The translations under genes and the position numbers were made by a program. A DNA stretch of 64,000 bases from Montifringilla adamsi. Its lineage: Eukaryota > Chordata > Aves > Passeriformes > Passeridae. Location of the stretch: the NCBI GenBank assembly GCA_017590115.1, contig JAGGNK010009114.1, positions 17,877,937 through 17,941,936 of the forward strand, written 5' to 3'. The notes beneath the pieces were generated by a model that ran no database searches, had not been told where the DNA came from, and worked only from the letters and a program-made list of their open reading frames with translations. Positions 1-14,200 of this stretch are shown piece after piece (the stretch's first letter is position 1; every line of letters begins with the position of its first letter).

Positions 1-3000
1 TAGTGCACCCATCCGTGAAAATGTGTGAGAAAAGTGAAATCAGATGAATATTCCTTATTTAACCTCCAAACCAGTAATTTGGGAAAAAAAAAGGCAATTT
101 CTTCTAAATCTAGGTTCCAGGTTACTGCTTTTTATCTGAGCTCCATTAAATTATTCCCCTGCTAAATTTTCATGAAATAGGCTTTTTGCTCCAGCAGACA
201 CTGACTCCCTGAGATCATTTTGAAAGCAAAACATTCTGTTTTTATTAGTAATGATACATCTTCCACCCTGGTGCTTGTGAGGGCTTGAGGAAGGTGTTTG
301 TACCTAGGTGTCAATTTTCTGCCCTGAATCCCTGTTTTTTCACAGACATGGGGATGGGCAGGATGAGCTGGTTTCTGTTTGTCTCCCTGGCTATGGGTAG
401 CACCAGGGTACAACAGAAAGTCATGAGAGCACCTGGCAGTGATTCTGCCTCCAGACAAGTCAAGAGGCAGCATCCCTGGTCTCACGCTCACTGCTCAGGC
501 TTGTAGCTCGATCCCTCTCACCCTCACTCCCACTGCAGTGTGAGACTGCAGAGAGGAGACTCTCTTCGGGCTCAATTATGGTAATTTCTTCCTTCCTTGG
601 TTGTCCCATGTGATTAATTCCCAGCTTTTATTTCTATGTGGCAACCACCAGACACAATTTTTCTACAGGCTCCTGTTTATTCTGGACTTACACATGACAA
701 GTTTCCTATACAACCCTTTTTAAAAACACACATTTATTTGCTTTTACTGACTCTGGTCAAAGCAACTATTCTGAAATCCCATAGGGATGGAGCATTAGGG
801 GCAGACAAATGTGATGAGCTGGAGCTGCTCCACATACCAAGTGCAGCTGGTTGAAAATAGTCTTGACCTTTTTATAAACTGAAGTGTTGTCCAGCCCTGT
901 TTTCACTGACCTGACATATTAATGTGCTAAGGGGATTGGGCAGTATTGCCTCAACATTTCCCAGATGGTTGTTTCTTGGGGCATGTTTGCCTTGGCAGAT
1001 TTCTTCCTGTGCATGAACTCTGAGGTAGAAGGAATCTTTTACAAAGATTTTGTATTACTGTCTATGATTTTTATGGCAAAATGAGCTTCCTTCATGTTGT
1101 TTTGCTTCCCTTCTTTCTTCTCCTTTGTGACCTCACAGCCCTTAGTGCCTGAATTCCAGCCTTCGTGTACCTCATTTCCTCTCCCTGCTGTCTCTGAGGA
1201 GGGCTCTGTATCCATGACCCAGCCATGCTTGTACTGCAGTCTGAAGGGCTGTTCGCGTGGCATGATCAGACTGGGACCTATCTAGGTGTGTAGAAGACCC
1301 CAGAAGTCTGGAATTCCCTGCCAGAAGCAGCAATGGAAACAACAAGCTTGGTTTGGGGCTTCCAGGTTCTTGCCTCTATGCTAGGAAGTCTGGAAGCCCC
1401 CATACTCCAAGGCTTTGCAGGATCCTCACTGTGGGAATGAGCTGGGTTCCCTGGGCTGCCAGAGGCTACTGAGTTCTGCAGCCCAGATATCCTCACTCCA
1501 CTGCAGTCCTGCCAACATTCAAGGAAGAGATTCCTATCAAGCCATTTTACTACAGGTTTGGCTTCACAGGCAATGCAGAGCCTAGGTGAGAGCAGAATCA
1601 GGCCTTTAATCTCAAGGAATGCAATGGCATTTTATCATGTCCTCTGAATTATTCTGCCACAAGCATCTTGAATGTCTGGTTTATCTCCTCTAAAATGATC
1701 CGTATACACTGCTCATCAATCACCTTTATTTCACAACTAACATGCCACAGGTGGTTCAGCAACCTGAGCGTTTGGACTGAAATTATTGTATTTTCTGGAG
1801 CTCTGCGCCTGAACCAGGAGGAAGCTGCTGGTGCATTTGAGATGTTTGGGTGCTGTGGAGATGGAGCATGGGGTGCTTGGGTGGATGGCTGGTCAGCCAC
1901 CTGTGTCAGGCTCTGTCCTTCTGCATGCCAGCTCTCAGGAGCAGCAAATTTCAGCTTTGTAGTAGGTTATGAAGGCAAGGGTGAAGCAAGTGAAAACTTC
2001 TTTTCTTTCTCAGTTAAAACACTCAGGGTTACTTTGCCTTAGGAACACAGGTCTACCTGCCTGGCTTTCTCCTATTTCACTGCAACCTGGACTTGAACGG
2101 CAAAGTGATTCCTGCATGAGTAGAAATTGGGGGTGCCTGAGAAATCTTAAGCACTCACAGGAGCACTGGCTTTTTTGGAGAAGTTGCTCATCAGTCACCA
2201 AAGTCAAAATCTAATTTTAGGCATTAAGCTGAATTTGAGCTCTTGGAAAACATATGGCATCAATTCTGCTTACTGATCAGTTTTGATAAATTGGCTTGAT
2301 ATAGTTAAACCCTTTGAGTTGCTTTCCATTCCCCAACAGGGCATGTGAAAAAAGGACGAAACTCTAGGGCTGAGAGACACCAGGTCTGGCCAAGCTAGAT
2401 CCAATGTACCTGTTTTAGCTGTCTATCCTCCCTGTATGACCAGCTGTTTATTTTGAGCCCTGCTCTGGAATATGTTCAAGTTGGGAAGGGATCTCACCAA
2501 TAACTCTGCACTTACAAAGCCACTGAGTGGTACAGAAAATAAAAAACACTATCTGGAATACATGAAATGATGAAATGAAGAGTTAATGAATCCTCAAGAA
2601 GTTTTAAGTTTGCATAGAGAAATCGGAGAGAGGAGGTTCACCAGTACATTTCTCTGGCCAAACCCACAGATGAAGATTAACTGAAAGTCTCTAGGGACAA
2701 CAAACAGAACAATGTTTCCTGTGAGGCCAAGAGTTTGTTTTGCCATTTGTTCTCCTTACGTTACCATGGAATACAAGTGCTGCTGTGAGTACAAGAAGAA
2801 ATAACTTTATGCCCTGCATTTATCTTGGACACATCCTGAAGCTTAAACTGGTCATAGTGCTCTTCTTTTGCACTGGACCACTTCACTGCTTTCTCCATGG
2901 AAATCCCTCCATCTGGGGACACACCACCGACACCTTTGTGTCAGACTCTCCACAGAGATTTCCGTAAGTAACATGCTTGGATTGTGTTCCTGTTCTTTCC

Positions 3001-6000
3001 ATGTTCCCTGGCTGGGAGTGCTCGAGCAGACAGACGTTGTGAGTGGAATGTTGGTGGGAGTGGGCTGTTTGGGGGAAATTTTCCAAAATATCCATGCAAG
3101 AGCTTCAGAATGAGAGTTGTGCCAATCTGCAATGCAAACCTGTTTCTAAGATGTGTGCTCATCCAGGTGGAAATCTGGGAAGCATATAATGTAACCGACA
3201 TGTCCTGTTGTGCTTGTATTGTACTGAACTGTTGTGCCTGTATTACGGATCACTAATGCTGTTAAGTACCTGAAATGGTTTGCAGAAACTACGTGACAAA
3301 TTGTTCTAAAAAACATATAAGCCTATAGAAAAAACACCCCTGTTCATAGGGGGAAAGAAAAGCAAAAGGCAGAAAATGAGCAAGCTGCTATTAGTTTCTA
3401 TGAATTAATCACTCATCTTCAGATCTCACAAAATACTCAGAGGAAGTTGGAGCCTCTTTTTGCTCTATTTTCAGCTGGTGCTTGAAGTAAAAGTGTCAGA
3501 AATCTCTGTGCAAAGCCTGTTCTGATGAGATTTCCAGCCAGTTTCATGAATGAAGTTGGTTTGGATTAACTGTGAATAAGTTCTTGTGCAGAGAACTAGC
3601 AAAGCATGGGTTCATTGATCACAGACACTTCTGTGTGTGGTGTCTGACCCAACACTCAATAAAGGCAATGAGAAACCTCCTGGGGCAGCTTATCCAATAG
3701 CTGTGGAGCCACTTTGCAGTTCCAAAGCAGCTGGAGTCAGCTGTTCCTAGACACTGAAAACTGGATGGGAGGGAAATTTGCTTATGGTCTATTCACCTGA
3801 TTTATGGAGGTTTGCATCAGGCCCAAGTTCTCTACACCGTACAGTGCTCATTTACAAAACTGGTGTAGCAGGGGAGACCTAGTAAGAGTCAAGGTCTCGT
3901 CTTTTCCTCCTCCTGCACTGATGCCTTACTTCCCATCAGTAATTAACAGGGATGCATGCCTGTTTCTTCTGGGATTGTTTAACTGTGGGGACTGTTCCAG
4001 GGCTGTCCCCTGAGGCTGTCTCCACAAGTAACAGGCTTTTAAGTTATGCCTCTCTATTGATCCCCCACCTGAACAATTAGCACTGGTGATTGCTCTGAGT
4101 CCAAAGGTGTCTGCAATCAACCCCACAATGATATTCAAGGAGAGCACTGTTTTAAAAGGCTGCCTCTCCTGAAGTGTGCTGTGTGTTTTAAATGTGACAG
4201 GCTACATGACAGGACCTGAAACAGAGACATTTGAGAAAGCTTGGAAACTTCTGATGCTTGAGCTTGAGCCAAGCCATACTTCCTGAATTTTTGGCTTGGG
4301 AGTCTCTGATTCAAGCACAGCATTTTCACCTGCTATCCATAGCTTTATCATTCCTGCAGAATAATCACTGTTTTTAAGATGCCTGCCTTAATATAACAAT
4401 AGAACAATTCTCTGCATGACAAAACCCTAAAAATCTGGTGGCTGGTAAATAAGAATTATTGAGAATGATTGATTGTTTCATTTGAGGCATCAGTACCTTC
4501 AGCAGAGCTGTAAAGAGAACAGCTCAGCTTCCTTGAAAATTGTAAAGGAACTTTTTTTTGTTACGAAGCTCACTTTGCCTTCTCTGCAAACTCCTGCCAA
4601 GGCTCCTGGGGGTCAGATTTTCTGGAGGTGGAAATCCAATACTGAATGTGTGATGGGGCATGGGGGCTACCAATTCTGCTTGTGAGGCTGTGTGAAAAGC
4701 TAGTATGTGCGCTGAGAAGTAAAAGCACTGACTGAATGATCTTTCAGGAGTTGTGGACTCAGTTCTTGTTTCCATGCAAAATTCAATGTGTTCTGTGTGT
4801 TTTCTGCACAGCCTTGAGTTGGTTTCTTTTCTTGTCCTCACATGGGCTCAGTTGCTAGACCAGTCTTGCAGTAGGTGGAAGAGAGTAGGAGAGGTCAGGG
4901 CTCCTATCTGCTTCTTTAAGCAGCCTGGGCAGCCCCACGGCTGGTAGGGCTTCTGCCTGGAGTGACCAGAGTCAGCAAAGAGGCACAGGGCACTGCCATC
5001 CTTATCTCGTGTGTGCTGTCACTGTGCCTCCAAACCACCTGTGCAGCCAAATGCCGTACAGGAGATGGGACTTACAGGGAGCATCCTTCAGGCACTGCTT
5101 TTCCTTCACAGCTTTTATTTTAGAAAGTGGATAGTCCTCTGTCGCTTCTCAGCCTAGTGGCAAAGCTGCTGGAGCTGGCATCGCTCAGTTTGGGGGTGGA
5201 TGCAGGAAGACAGGTTGGAGTGAGTCTGCTTGAAGAGTTGTGTGCTGATTAGGGTCAGATGTTATTGCCATAGGGGCACTTAATTGAGGGGGTATCAATA
5301 GACAGCAAGCCACCTCTGTAATTTACCTTCCCTGCCTGTTATTTAACAAAACTATTGAGAGAAAGGCTCCATTAACTATACTTTTGTCTTTAATTCTGCA
5401 ACTGCAGTAAAAGCCAGTGTAGGAGAAGCCCCTGAATACAGGATAGAATTGGTTCTGTAATAATAATAATAATAACTTGCTTTCCCTCTTCGAAAATAAA
5501 TATGGTTCTTAGTAGAGAGATTTACCCGTTGCTGGCAGTCAATCAGGCAGGACAGTTTGGGCTCTGAGTACTTGATTAGAATAACTTTAAGGAAAATTGC
5601 CTTCCTGAATCAAGTAAGGATCCATTAACCTGATGAAACAGGGTTTGCTTATCTGAGAGGTTAAGACTCATAACACAGCTTGGACTGCATTAGATGAGGC
5701 CTCTTTTAGAATAGAAAGTAATAAAAACACCATCTGTCATGTCTAGTCAATCAGACCTTGTATAAGAGAGGAATTATTCCTCTGACTTTACCATTATAAG
5801 ATCATCTGTTTGTTAACAATGGGAAGTGTCAGGAATACTGAAAACTGGTTTTATGCCCTCAAATTATTTCTAGCTGCCTTTATCTTGGAGAGAATTAATA
5901 TTAATCTGAGTTTATACAGGAAAGAAATATTTCTAGATGAATACAATGCCAAGCCATTCCATGTTGAGTCTCTTGTGATTTATTGTTAGAGGTAAAACTG

Positions 6001-9000
6001 AATGGGAGATAGAGGAAAAAGTGCCATGTATGCTTTTCTTCTGAAAGTGATTATTTCTATAAACAAATCTCTTGCAAGTTGCTGAGCACTCAAAGGTTCT
6101 TTGAAGTCAATTGAATGTATTCAATTCACTCAAGTGGCTGTCTGCATCTCAAAGGACTGGCATGGCTAGACCTTCTCATGTAGCATAGACGTAGCTGGAG
6201 GCTGTGGAAAAGGTGTTTGCATTTTTTGGCATGGATTTATCAAAGTTATTAAATGTTGTCACTAATGGATTTCTCTGACAGTGTGGTCTCCTCTATTTAC
6301 TAAGGAGTACTTGGAGACATGTAAAGACTGAATGCCAGACAGCAAAGACAGCAGTGGGCACAGGAGGTGGAAAGCCTGTACCAGTGTATTCCCACCACCA
6401 CTGTGCACCAGCTGGGGTGGAAACCATTCCCGCTTGTCACACACCACAGGTGAGACTGCAGTGGATGTATTAATATACACCATTGCCTGCTGCTTGGGTA
6501 TGTGCCATGCTGCTCCCAGTGCATTCAGCACTGCTCTATGGCTTCTGGGTGGCTACAAGCTGGAGAACACCAGAGTGGTTTTTGTGTGCCCGTGGAGAAA
6601 CCATTTCTTTGTTCAGGGTTGTTGTTTGCACAAGAGAAGCACACAGAGTGTTTGCAGGTGTGTGATGCAGAACTCAGCTGCTGTGTGGTGGGCACAACCC
6701 CATGCAAGATCCCAGGAGGAAGGAGACAGGCTGGGGATAGAGGAGGAGGAGGATTAAAGCAAATACCTAATTCAGTATTCAGTCACAGCCAGAAGATGTG
6801 CTCCAGTTAAGGTAATGAGACTGGAGATTTGGGAGAAAGATGGTTGAGCAGGAGGAAGACAGCATGTGCTCTGGGGTGGCATCAAAGGAAGGCTGAGCAC
6901 TCCTGATTCTACTGATGTCAGGTGGATCAGACGCCACTCATCTCCTAGGGAAAAAAGGACCTTTTTTGGGGAGTTAGCATAAGGATGAAGAGTCACAGAT
7001 GAATTCTTCCTTCTCTGAGAATATAACCCTTATCCCTGCCAAACTCTGAGGGGATTTGTCCTGAGTGCCAGTGGAGAACAGACTGCCCTGGGCACAGGAT
7101 GGCCAAAACAAAAAGAATTGTGCTACAAAGTGTTAGGGTCCCTGGAGACCCAAACTCTGGATGGCTGGATCAACATTAAAAAAAGCAAAAATATCTCCAA
7201 TTCTGTGCCAGTTCCTCTGGGACCTGATGCAGGGAAAACCCACATGACTCTGCTTTCCCCTGGAGCTGGTGAGAGCTGCTCCCACTCACTGTGTTAGCAA
7301 ATTGATCCCCCTGGTCACTGCGGGGGGAGGCCGAAAAGAATGGATGGCACTGCAAGCTCGTTATGAAAATGCAGGGAACCAGAGTTAATGAATCTTGGAT
7401 GAGCCTCTAATCTGCCTGGCCCTTGGTGTGGTGGTAGAGGAAGCTGGGTGGGGAGGATCTGATTAACATCTCAGTGGAAATGACAGACCCTAGAATGCAG
7501 AAGGTCCTATCATATCTGTCAGTGCTTGCATCTGGGAGGGGCCACTGTCAGAGAGCTGAGATCTCTGTGGATTAGATCAGGAAGGTTTTTTTCATCAGAA
7601 CAGATATATTTTTGGGATTTACATCTTCTCTGTCCCTGGCAGCTTGCCTTGATGAAATACTGATTACACAATTGCAATCTGACTTAAACCACGGCCAAAA
7701 AATCAGCTGTGTGCTGGGTTATAGTGTGAATACCTTCTCTGTGATGGCAAAGATTTGAAATTGTGGAGTGCATTATGTCTCCTGACACAGGAAAACTTGT
7801 AGAGAGCAACAATCAGGCTGTTTACTGTGGGCATATGGAAAAAAAATATCAGAAAAACTGGAATTTCTGCCTTCTCTGAGATTTTCTAAGTCCAGTTGCC
7901 AGATTAACGAATGAAACTACTTGGCCCAGATGTACAGGAGATTATGCTGCTTGGTGCTTGTTTTATAGGCAGTGCAGTTAAGGTTAGGAAACTTGAAATA
8001 AGTGCTCAAGGGTCTGACAAGCAATTTAGTCAGAACCAAACCCCAGGGTCCTGCTGGCACATCCTGTAGCCCCTCCTTCACTGCCCAACAGACACCCCCC
8101 ACCCAGTTCCAGGCATCCCTGTGAGCTGGTTGTGAGGAATAGAGTGGCTATAGGATTTCTGGTTTCTCAGCACCAACTGCCTCACTGAAGCCAGTAAAAG
8201 CAGCGTTTTACTCAGGAGCAGGGTGGGAGAGGGAGTGGGACACACTGCCAGAAGAGAGCTGCTGGTCAGCTGAGAGATCAGTGCAGAAAGAGAAATTCCC
8301 AAGGCAGTATCTGTCCCAGAGGCTGGAACTGAGCACGTAGAATAGGGCAGTGCACCCACGGGGTGGCTGAGACACTGGATGCAACTGGATACAACTGGAA
8401 TCTGTCAGCATTCCTCCGGACCCAGGCTGCTGCAGACTGTGATGTCTTCGGTGGCTGAGCTGTCCCTCAGAGCCCGTGGCACAATAAATCAGTAGCTGTT
8501 TCTCACTTGTTCTGATAATACTGCAGGTGCGGCGGCTTAACGGAGAGACTGCCGGGCTTGCATGCAAGAGGTTTCAGAGGAGTCTACCTTCATCAGGATG
8601 TTTCTTCCTTCTTTTGCTCCTTTTTGAAATGGAGGTACTGATATCTGCTCAGTGAGATGCCCTGAGATACCTGCTGCTGAAAGGCACCATGTGAGATTCT
8701 GCTTCTGAAACCACCAGGGAGAAAATGTTTTTGGGACACCAGATGGTCCTCAGGTGTTTTCCAAAGTTCTGCCTTACCACATACCCCTTTCTTCCAGCTG
8801 CAGGGAAGCACCTCCCACCTTCTCACACCAGGAAGGGGATGACCCAGCCTCAGCTCCAGGCAAGTGGACTGGGTAAATGTTTAGATTTTTTCTGTTTCCA
8901 GGCTCTCTCTGATATTCAGAAGTTTTGAACAGAGAGCCTGAGTTGAGCCTGAGACAGACAGGTATCTCAGTACCAACCAGTGTGGCACTGGGTGCCCAAG

Positions 9001-11048
9001 GGACCAGCACACCTTGTGACAGTCAGAATTGATCACTTGCACCCAAGAGAGACAAACAGCACTGTGTTATGAATGGAGCTCACAGGCACTTGCACACCTA
9101 TCTTGGCTCTCCTTTTCTCCATTTTGTTTTTTTTTCCAGAGCACTCTCTTTGTTGCTGACTTTACATACCCATGTGAACACTAAAAATAGCTATTGTTTC
9201 AACCAGGAACTGTCTCTAAGTGGGCAGCATTGCTAAAATGCCTTAAATTTCTATAAAGAGGGAACAAAGGACTATCATGAAGGGCAGAACAGAGAAACAT
9301 CCCAGGGACTGGACATGTTCCCATTGCCTGGAGCACCTGTATGTACGTTTTCTCGATGTCTTGAACTTACTGAAACCAGTGCTACCAGCCAGTGCATGGT
9401 ACCTTATACCATAGCAACAAATACATCTTAGAAGTGGAGGGGAAAACAGCTGGAAAATTATTCAAGAGGTTTCATAGCCCATTTCCTTAGTGACAGCCTG
9501 AACAGTTAAATTATTCCTGATTATCTGTGCAATATATAGTTTTCCTTAGTATTCACTTGCTATTAATCAGTGGTCTGTTCTGAAAGACCACAAGTCTTAT
9601 TCTGGAACCAACTTCATTTTTTTTTCAGTGGTTTTGTGATACTCTCAACTCGAGAGCCTAGAAAGTAATTTAAATTCATGGGTGTATTTTGTTTGTGCTG
9701 AGTTTTCTTCATTTCCTGACTAAACTCTCTCATGCCCTGTGTTTTGCTTGAACATTCCCTTCAATGAAGAAAAAAATCCTAATTTTTCCTTGCTATCGTA
9801 GCTAAACCCTATTTTTTCCTTGCTATCTTAAATAATTGTTCAGAAATAAAAGCCCTTCCTCATGTGTTCCTCGTTTCTCCCTGCCCCAATCTTCTAATAT
9901 AAGTCACAAGCATTACCAAGTGAAGCCTTTTATTTTTCCCAATAACTATTCTCCCTCCAGCTTTTCTTCTCTGTTGCATTGTCTGGCCTGTAGTGCTCAT
10001 ATGTCTTTTCTGCTTGTTTTTCACAGTGCTTGCCCAGAGTCTCACACTGCTGGCTTTGCCATGCTGTGCTTTGTACTTATCTATGCTGTATCTTCTTATA
10101 ATATGAATAACACCCCCGGATCCTGGCCATACTTCCTACATTATAGATTTAAATTCTTCTTACCATCTATCTTTTCTTTAATATCTCTTCTATGCACAGC
10201 CTGCTCTTTTTTAGCCATTATTAAAGTTTTGCTTCAATCCTCCTTTCACAAGCCCCTCACGATTTGCCATCATCTTTTTATGAGTTGTTCATGCTGTTCT
10301 TCATATTTTACTTCAGGCTTTGCATCCCTTGTTGCTCTATCAAAAATGAATCATCAGATGTAGGTATTTATTCCTCATTTCATTTTGGAGTTCGATTGTG
10401 ATCAGCTTAGGCTTCTCAGTACTGCACATAGTAGCTATTGCTGTGTGCTTCTTTTCACTCCTAAATTCAGGTGTCTCTCAGTGTTTCCCTAATGTTATCT
10501 TTCTAGTCCTCCTACCCAATTCCACTGGTCATCTTATGTCCAGCTAATAGCAGAGTTTGTCAGGAACTGATGGCCTGTTTGTAGCCTTGACTTTATCTTG
10601 AGGTGATAGATATGGGACCTTGAAGCAGGTGGAACTTGAGCGCAATAAAAAGGTGAAGGATGCAGATGGCTTCAGGGCCATGATGTTGGGTGATGGAGAC
10701 CCCATTTTACTCTACTGCTGAACTCACTCTAAACTACTTCTGTGTCTGCAGAAAATATTTGGGGTTTTCCCCTGCAGAAGAGTTTCCCTAATGCCTCTCT
10801 GAAAGAAAGTCACAGCAGTTTACAGGTGGTTGTGGGGGAAAGCAGAAAGGAGTAAGAAGTGGAAGTGCACTAGAAAAATTATTGATTGTCCTTCAGGCAG
10901 CTCATGGCTTGAAGTTGAAAAAGGGTCATGGGGAACACCTTGTCAATGTTATGTATGCTTTCCTGTGTGATATGTGCAGAACTGGGAACTGAAGCCAGTC
11001 TGTCAAAGGTTGGTGAAATCCCGTGTCTTCTCAAAACCATAATCTTCT
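1..11048. other. Intergenic DNA upstream of SLC15A2, no gene recognised
   Basis: No exon with plausible splice sites and a recognisable protein was found on either strand. Open frames are short, overlap in several frames and many lack an ATG. I looked for EAF2, the neighbour expected from mammalian gene order (recalled), and saw no part of it. A (TAA)6 run lies at 5458-5475. Two similar T-rich segments containing CCTTGCTATC lie side by side at about 9781-9828. The stretch around 9836-10363 is pyrimidine-rich on the + strand, which explains its long open frame without any need for a gene. Confidence 0.6.
5458..5475. repeat. (TAA)6 microsatellite
   Basis: Six uninterrupted TAA units in intergenic DNA. 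It is a simple-sequence repeat with no visible functional context. Confidence 0.9.
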
Positions 11049-11203
11049 CACTAGGTGCCCCATCCCTAGAAACATTCACAATCAGGTTTGACAGTGCTCT
11101 GAGCAACCTAATCTAGTTGAAGATGTCCCTGCTTATTGAAGAGGAGTTGGAATGGATGGACTTTGAAGGTCTCCTCCAGCCCTAACTGTTCTGTGATTCT
11201 ATT
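11049..11203 (+). mobile_element. CR1 LINE 3' end fragment
   Basis: The segment reads like the 3' end of an avian CR1 element in sense orientation: GGTGCCCCATCCCTAGAAAC, then AGCAACCTAATCTAGTTGAAG, then GATGTCCCTGC, then CCAGCCCTAACTGTTCTGTG, closing with the typical ATTCTAT-type tail. CR1 copies are usually 5'-truncated, and this one keeps only about 155 bp. It has substitutions relative to the pattern I know and is not a coding copy. The weakly similar DNA upstream (from about 10870) may belong to the same insertion but I cannot support that. Confidence 0.85.
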
Positions 11204-14200
11204 ATAGTGAAAGACATGTAGTTAAGACCAACTCTGAAACTGGTGTACAGTGTCAAAAATTTGGATTTATGGCCAGCTGTAGATCCTGTCTAGTCACAGA
11301 GCCAGTCCCTATCCTCAACCAGAAGCAGTAATTTTATTGAAAGATAGTGTAGCTGCAGTGTGAAGTGATTGATCGTGAACATCCATGAAAGGTGCCATGC
11401 AGCCTCAGAGTCTGTATTCAAGAAAGGCAGATTCCCTATGACATTTGAGAGCTGAGCAGAGATGACTTCGGATCAGAAATAAATGGAAGTTTAACTATTT
11501 TATTGGTGGCCAAAGGACTGCTGTTGAGAAGTGAAACATTAACAGCAGGGTGAAAGACAGCCGGGATTGCTTAACGAGGTTCATCTTCAGGCACAGCAGA
11601 GCTGGGCACATCCAAGGCACGGAATGGCAGAGGGAGACTGCACACCACAGCCTGCAAAGGAAGCCCAAGCTGGTGAGGAAGTGTTTAAAGATTTCTTCTT
11701 GCTGATAATAGGAGAAACTGAAGGCAAAAAGGCACCAGGAGGGATGAGAAGTTTCTCTGATTGTTACAGGTTGACTTGTGACCAGATGACAGGCTCTTAA
11801 ATGCAGATTAGGTACTTGATATTGTTAGTGGTATTGATCTAAATACCTTCACAATTTTAAGTCTGTTATGGCTGGTGAATAGATGAGAGATGTGGGTTTG
11901 AAGGCTTCTGGCATATTTTCCTGGCTGTTCAAATGATTTGATACATCATTTTCTTGAATTACTTTGAAGTTTGGGAGAAGTCTGCAGGCAATGGAAACCA
12001 CTCTTGATCTGTATAAATCAGTTAAGCACTGCTTTTTCTTGTGATCAAAGAATTGGAGAAAATAAGCCAGAAGAGACCTCCAGAGGTTATCATGTCCTTC
12101 CAGGGTCTAGTCATTAAGCCCAAAGTGTTGCTGCCACACATTCATCTAGTTTCTTAAAACCTTATCTCAGAAACAGAGAAAGAAGAGAGAAATACATATA
12201 TGGTAAAAGGGCTATAAAATATGGTCAGTGCATATAAATTAAAAATAAGACTCATTATTAAAAGACAAGTGTGGCTGAGATGAAAATTAGGAAGGGATTG
12301 TACCATGAGATGAATGCAGGTAAAAATGAAGAGACTAGTTGAGTATAAACAGATTGAAGTGCACAGTACTGCAGCAGGGAGTGGTGAGGATGTGAGGATT
12401 GTAAAAGCAATGTGAAAATGCAGGTTCTCTTTCTGAGGATTTGGGAACCAGAAAAAAAAAATTAAATTATGAACTGAAGGTCATAGCAAAATGTATTAAT
12501 GGGAACTTCTGGCTGTGCAAGGCATCTGGTAGCTGAATATAACATGTAAGCATGAATCATCCTACAGACTCTCCAGTTGCATAAGGGATAATTCAGAAAA
12601 GAGGAAATCTTACAGAAAGCCACGCTTACCAGGTGAAGTTGTTTGGCACAAGATTTTCACAGAAACTCAGGAGGGCGCCTCATCTATATGCCTGCTCTGG
12701 AACAGGACCTGATATTTATGTAGTCCCTAACGCACTCTTATATAACAGATATCATGGGTTGTCTGAACCCTGCAGGCCGAGACACACCATCTCTGTTCCA
12801 ATGCTCATCTGTCCTCACTGAGAGGGAAATTGGGAAAAGGAGCTCCAAATATTCTTTACTGAAAAAAAGTCAGCTATTTCTTTCATCTTATCCTCAACAA
12901 AAAATGGATTATAGTTCATCTCTCTGGCTGTTTATTTCTGTCAATGGAAAGGAGTGGCATTTGGTATTTCTTCTTTCCCAAATTTCATAGTTTTAATTCC
13001 AGAGTTGTAAAATGGTTTCTCCCATTTTGCAACACCATTTTGGGTTGCAAAAACAGTTGTCTCCCAGGCTTCTTCACCCTGGTTTTGAGTACAAACAAGA
13101 GCACTGGCTGTGCTGAAGTTTTCTTTGCTCATGGAAAAGTTGAGGACCTGCATGTTTCATGCTTTCCTAATGTGATGGAAAATCATTGATACTCTTACAG
13201 GGATTTCCCAGTTGTCCACTATTATGAGCATTTCATATGGACCCTATTTCCTTGTGGGAGATCAGAGGCACTAGAGTTAGGATATATCACATACAGAGCT
13301 GCTCTAGCTGTTACTCCACTTAGCAAAGAATAAAACAATCTGGTTTGAGAGCATTTTTTCCAATCTGAAATGGCTCTTTTGTAATCCTTATTCTTCTTTT
13401 GGTGCTTAGGAGGGATTATCTGATCAAGTGTCTCTCTTGTTATGGAGGAACACTCCTGGAGGAACAATCTGCTTTTTTAAAGGCAGTGGTGATGTTTGTT
13501 CTGCTTTTGCCCTTCACAAGGGAAGTGGCTCAATGTGATATTCAGCACTTGAGGGTAAATTTCATCAGGCTCTGATGATCTGAGCACATTTGAGATATCC
13601 AAATATTATTTAAGCAGTTTTTGTCTCATTTCACACATACTCTTGCTGGTTCATTTCAAGAGTGTTGCATACCTCATTGCAATTTGTTTTTTTAGTGAAA
13701 ATAACAAAAAGGACACAAGTTTCCTGGCTTCTCTGAATGATTGTTTTCTGGTTTAAATAACAGCTTTTCATTTTCCTTCCTCTTTCTCCAATACTGGCAG
13801 CATTTCTAACACCTTTTCTTATTACCTTTTATGTCCCCTTGCTAGTTGTAGTGCATTTTGTGCCTTAGCTTTGCAGGCACACTTCTACCACTCTGTTTGA
13901 TCTGTTTGTCTATACCGGTCTTCAGAAATGCTACCTTATTTCCATTTGTGGTACAATTCCTTCCTGATTTTCAGTCCAGTCGCACAGGTCTCCTTCTATC
14001 AAGTGTCATTCTGTATTTGTATCTGAGGTGCTTGCAAATTTATTCTCTTAAACTTGTTTTTGCTGTTTGCTACAAGTTACCATTTATTGCCAGACATTTG
14101 AATTCCTTTTCTTCCTTTCTGTCTGAGAAGACCTTCTGGCAGCTAGTGGCCTAAACAGCTCTGCAGTGTATTAGACAAGTAGTATGTTAATCCTACTGAC

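Noticed and set aside
9836..10363. 175-codon plus-strand open frame
   Set aside because: It opens with TTG rather than ATG, and its composition (Ser/Phe/Leu/Cys-rich) follows from a pyrimidine-rich strand. No motif and no splice structure were seen.
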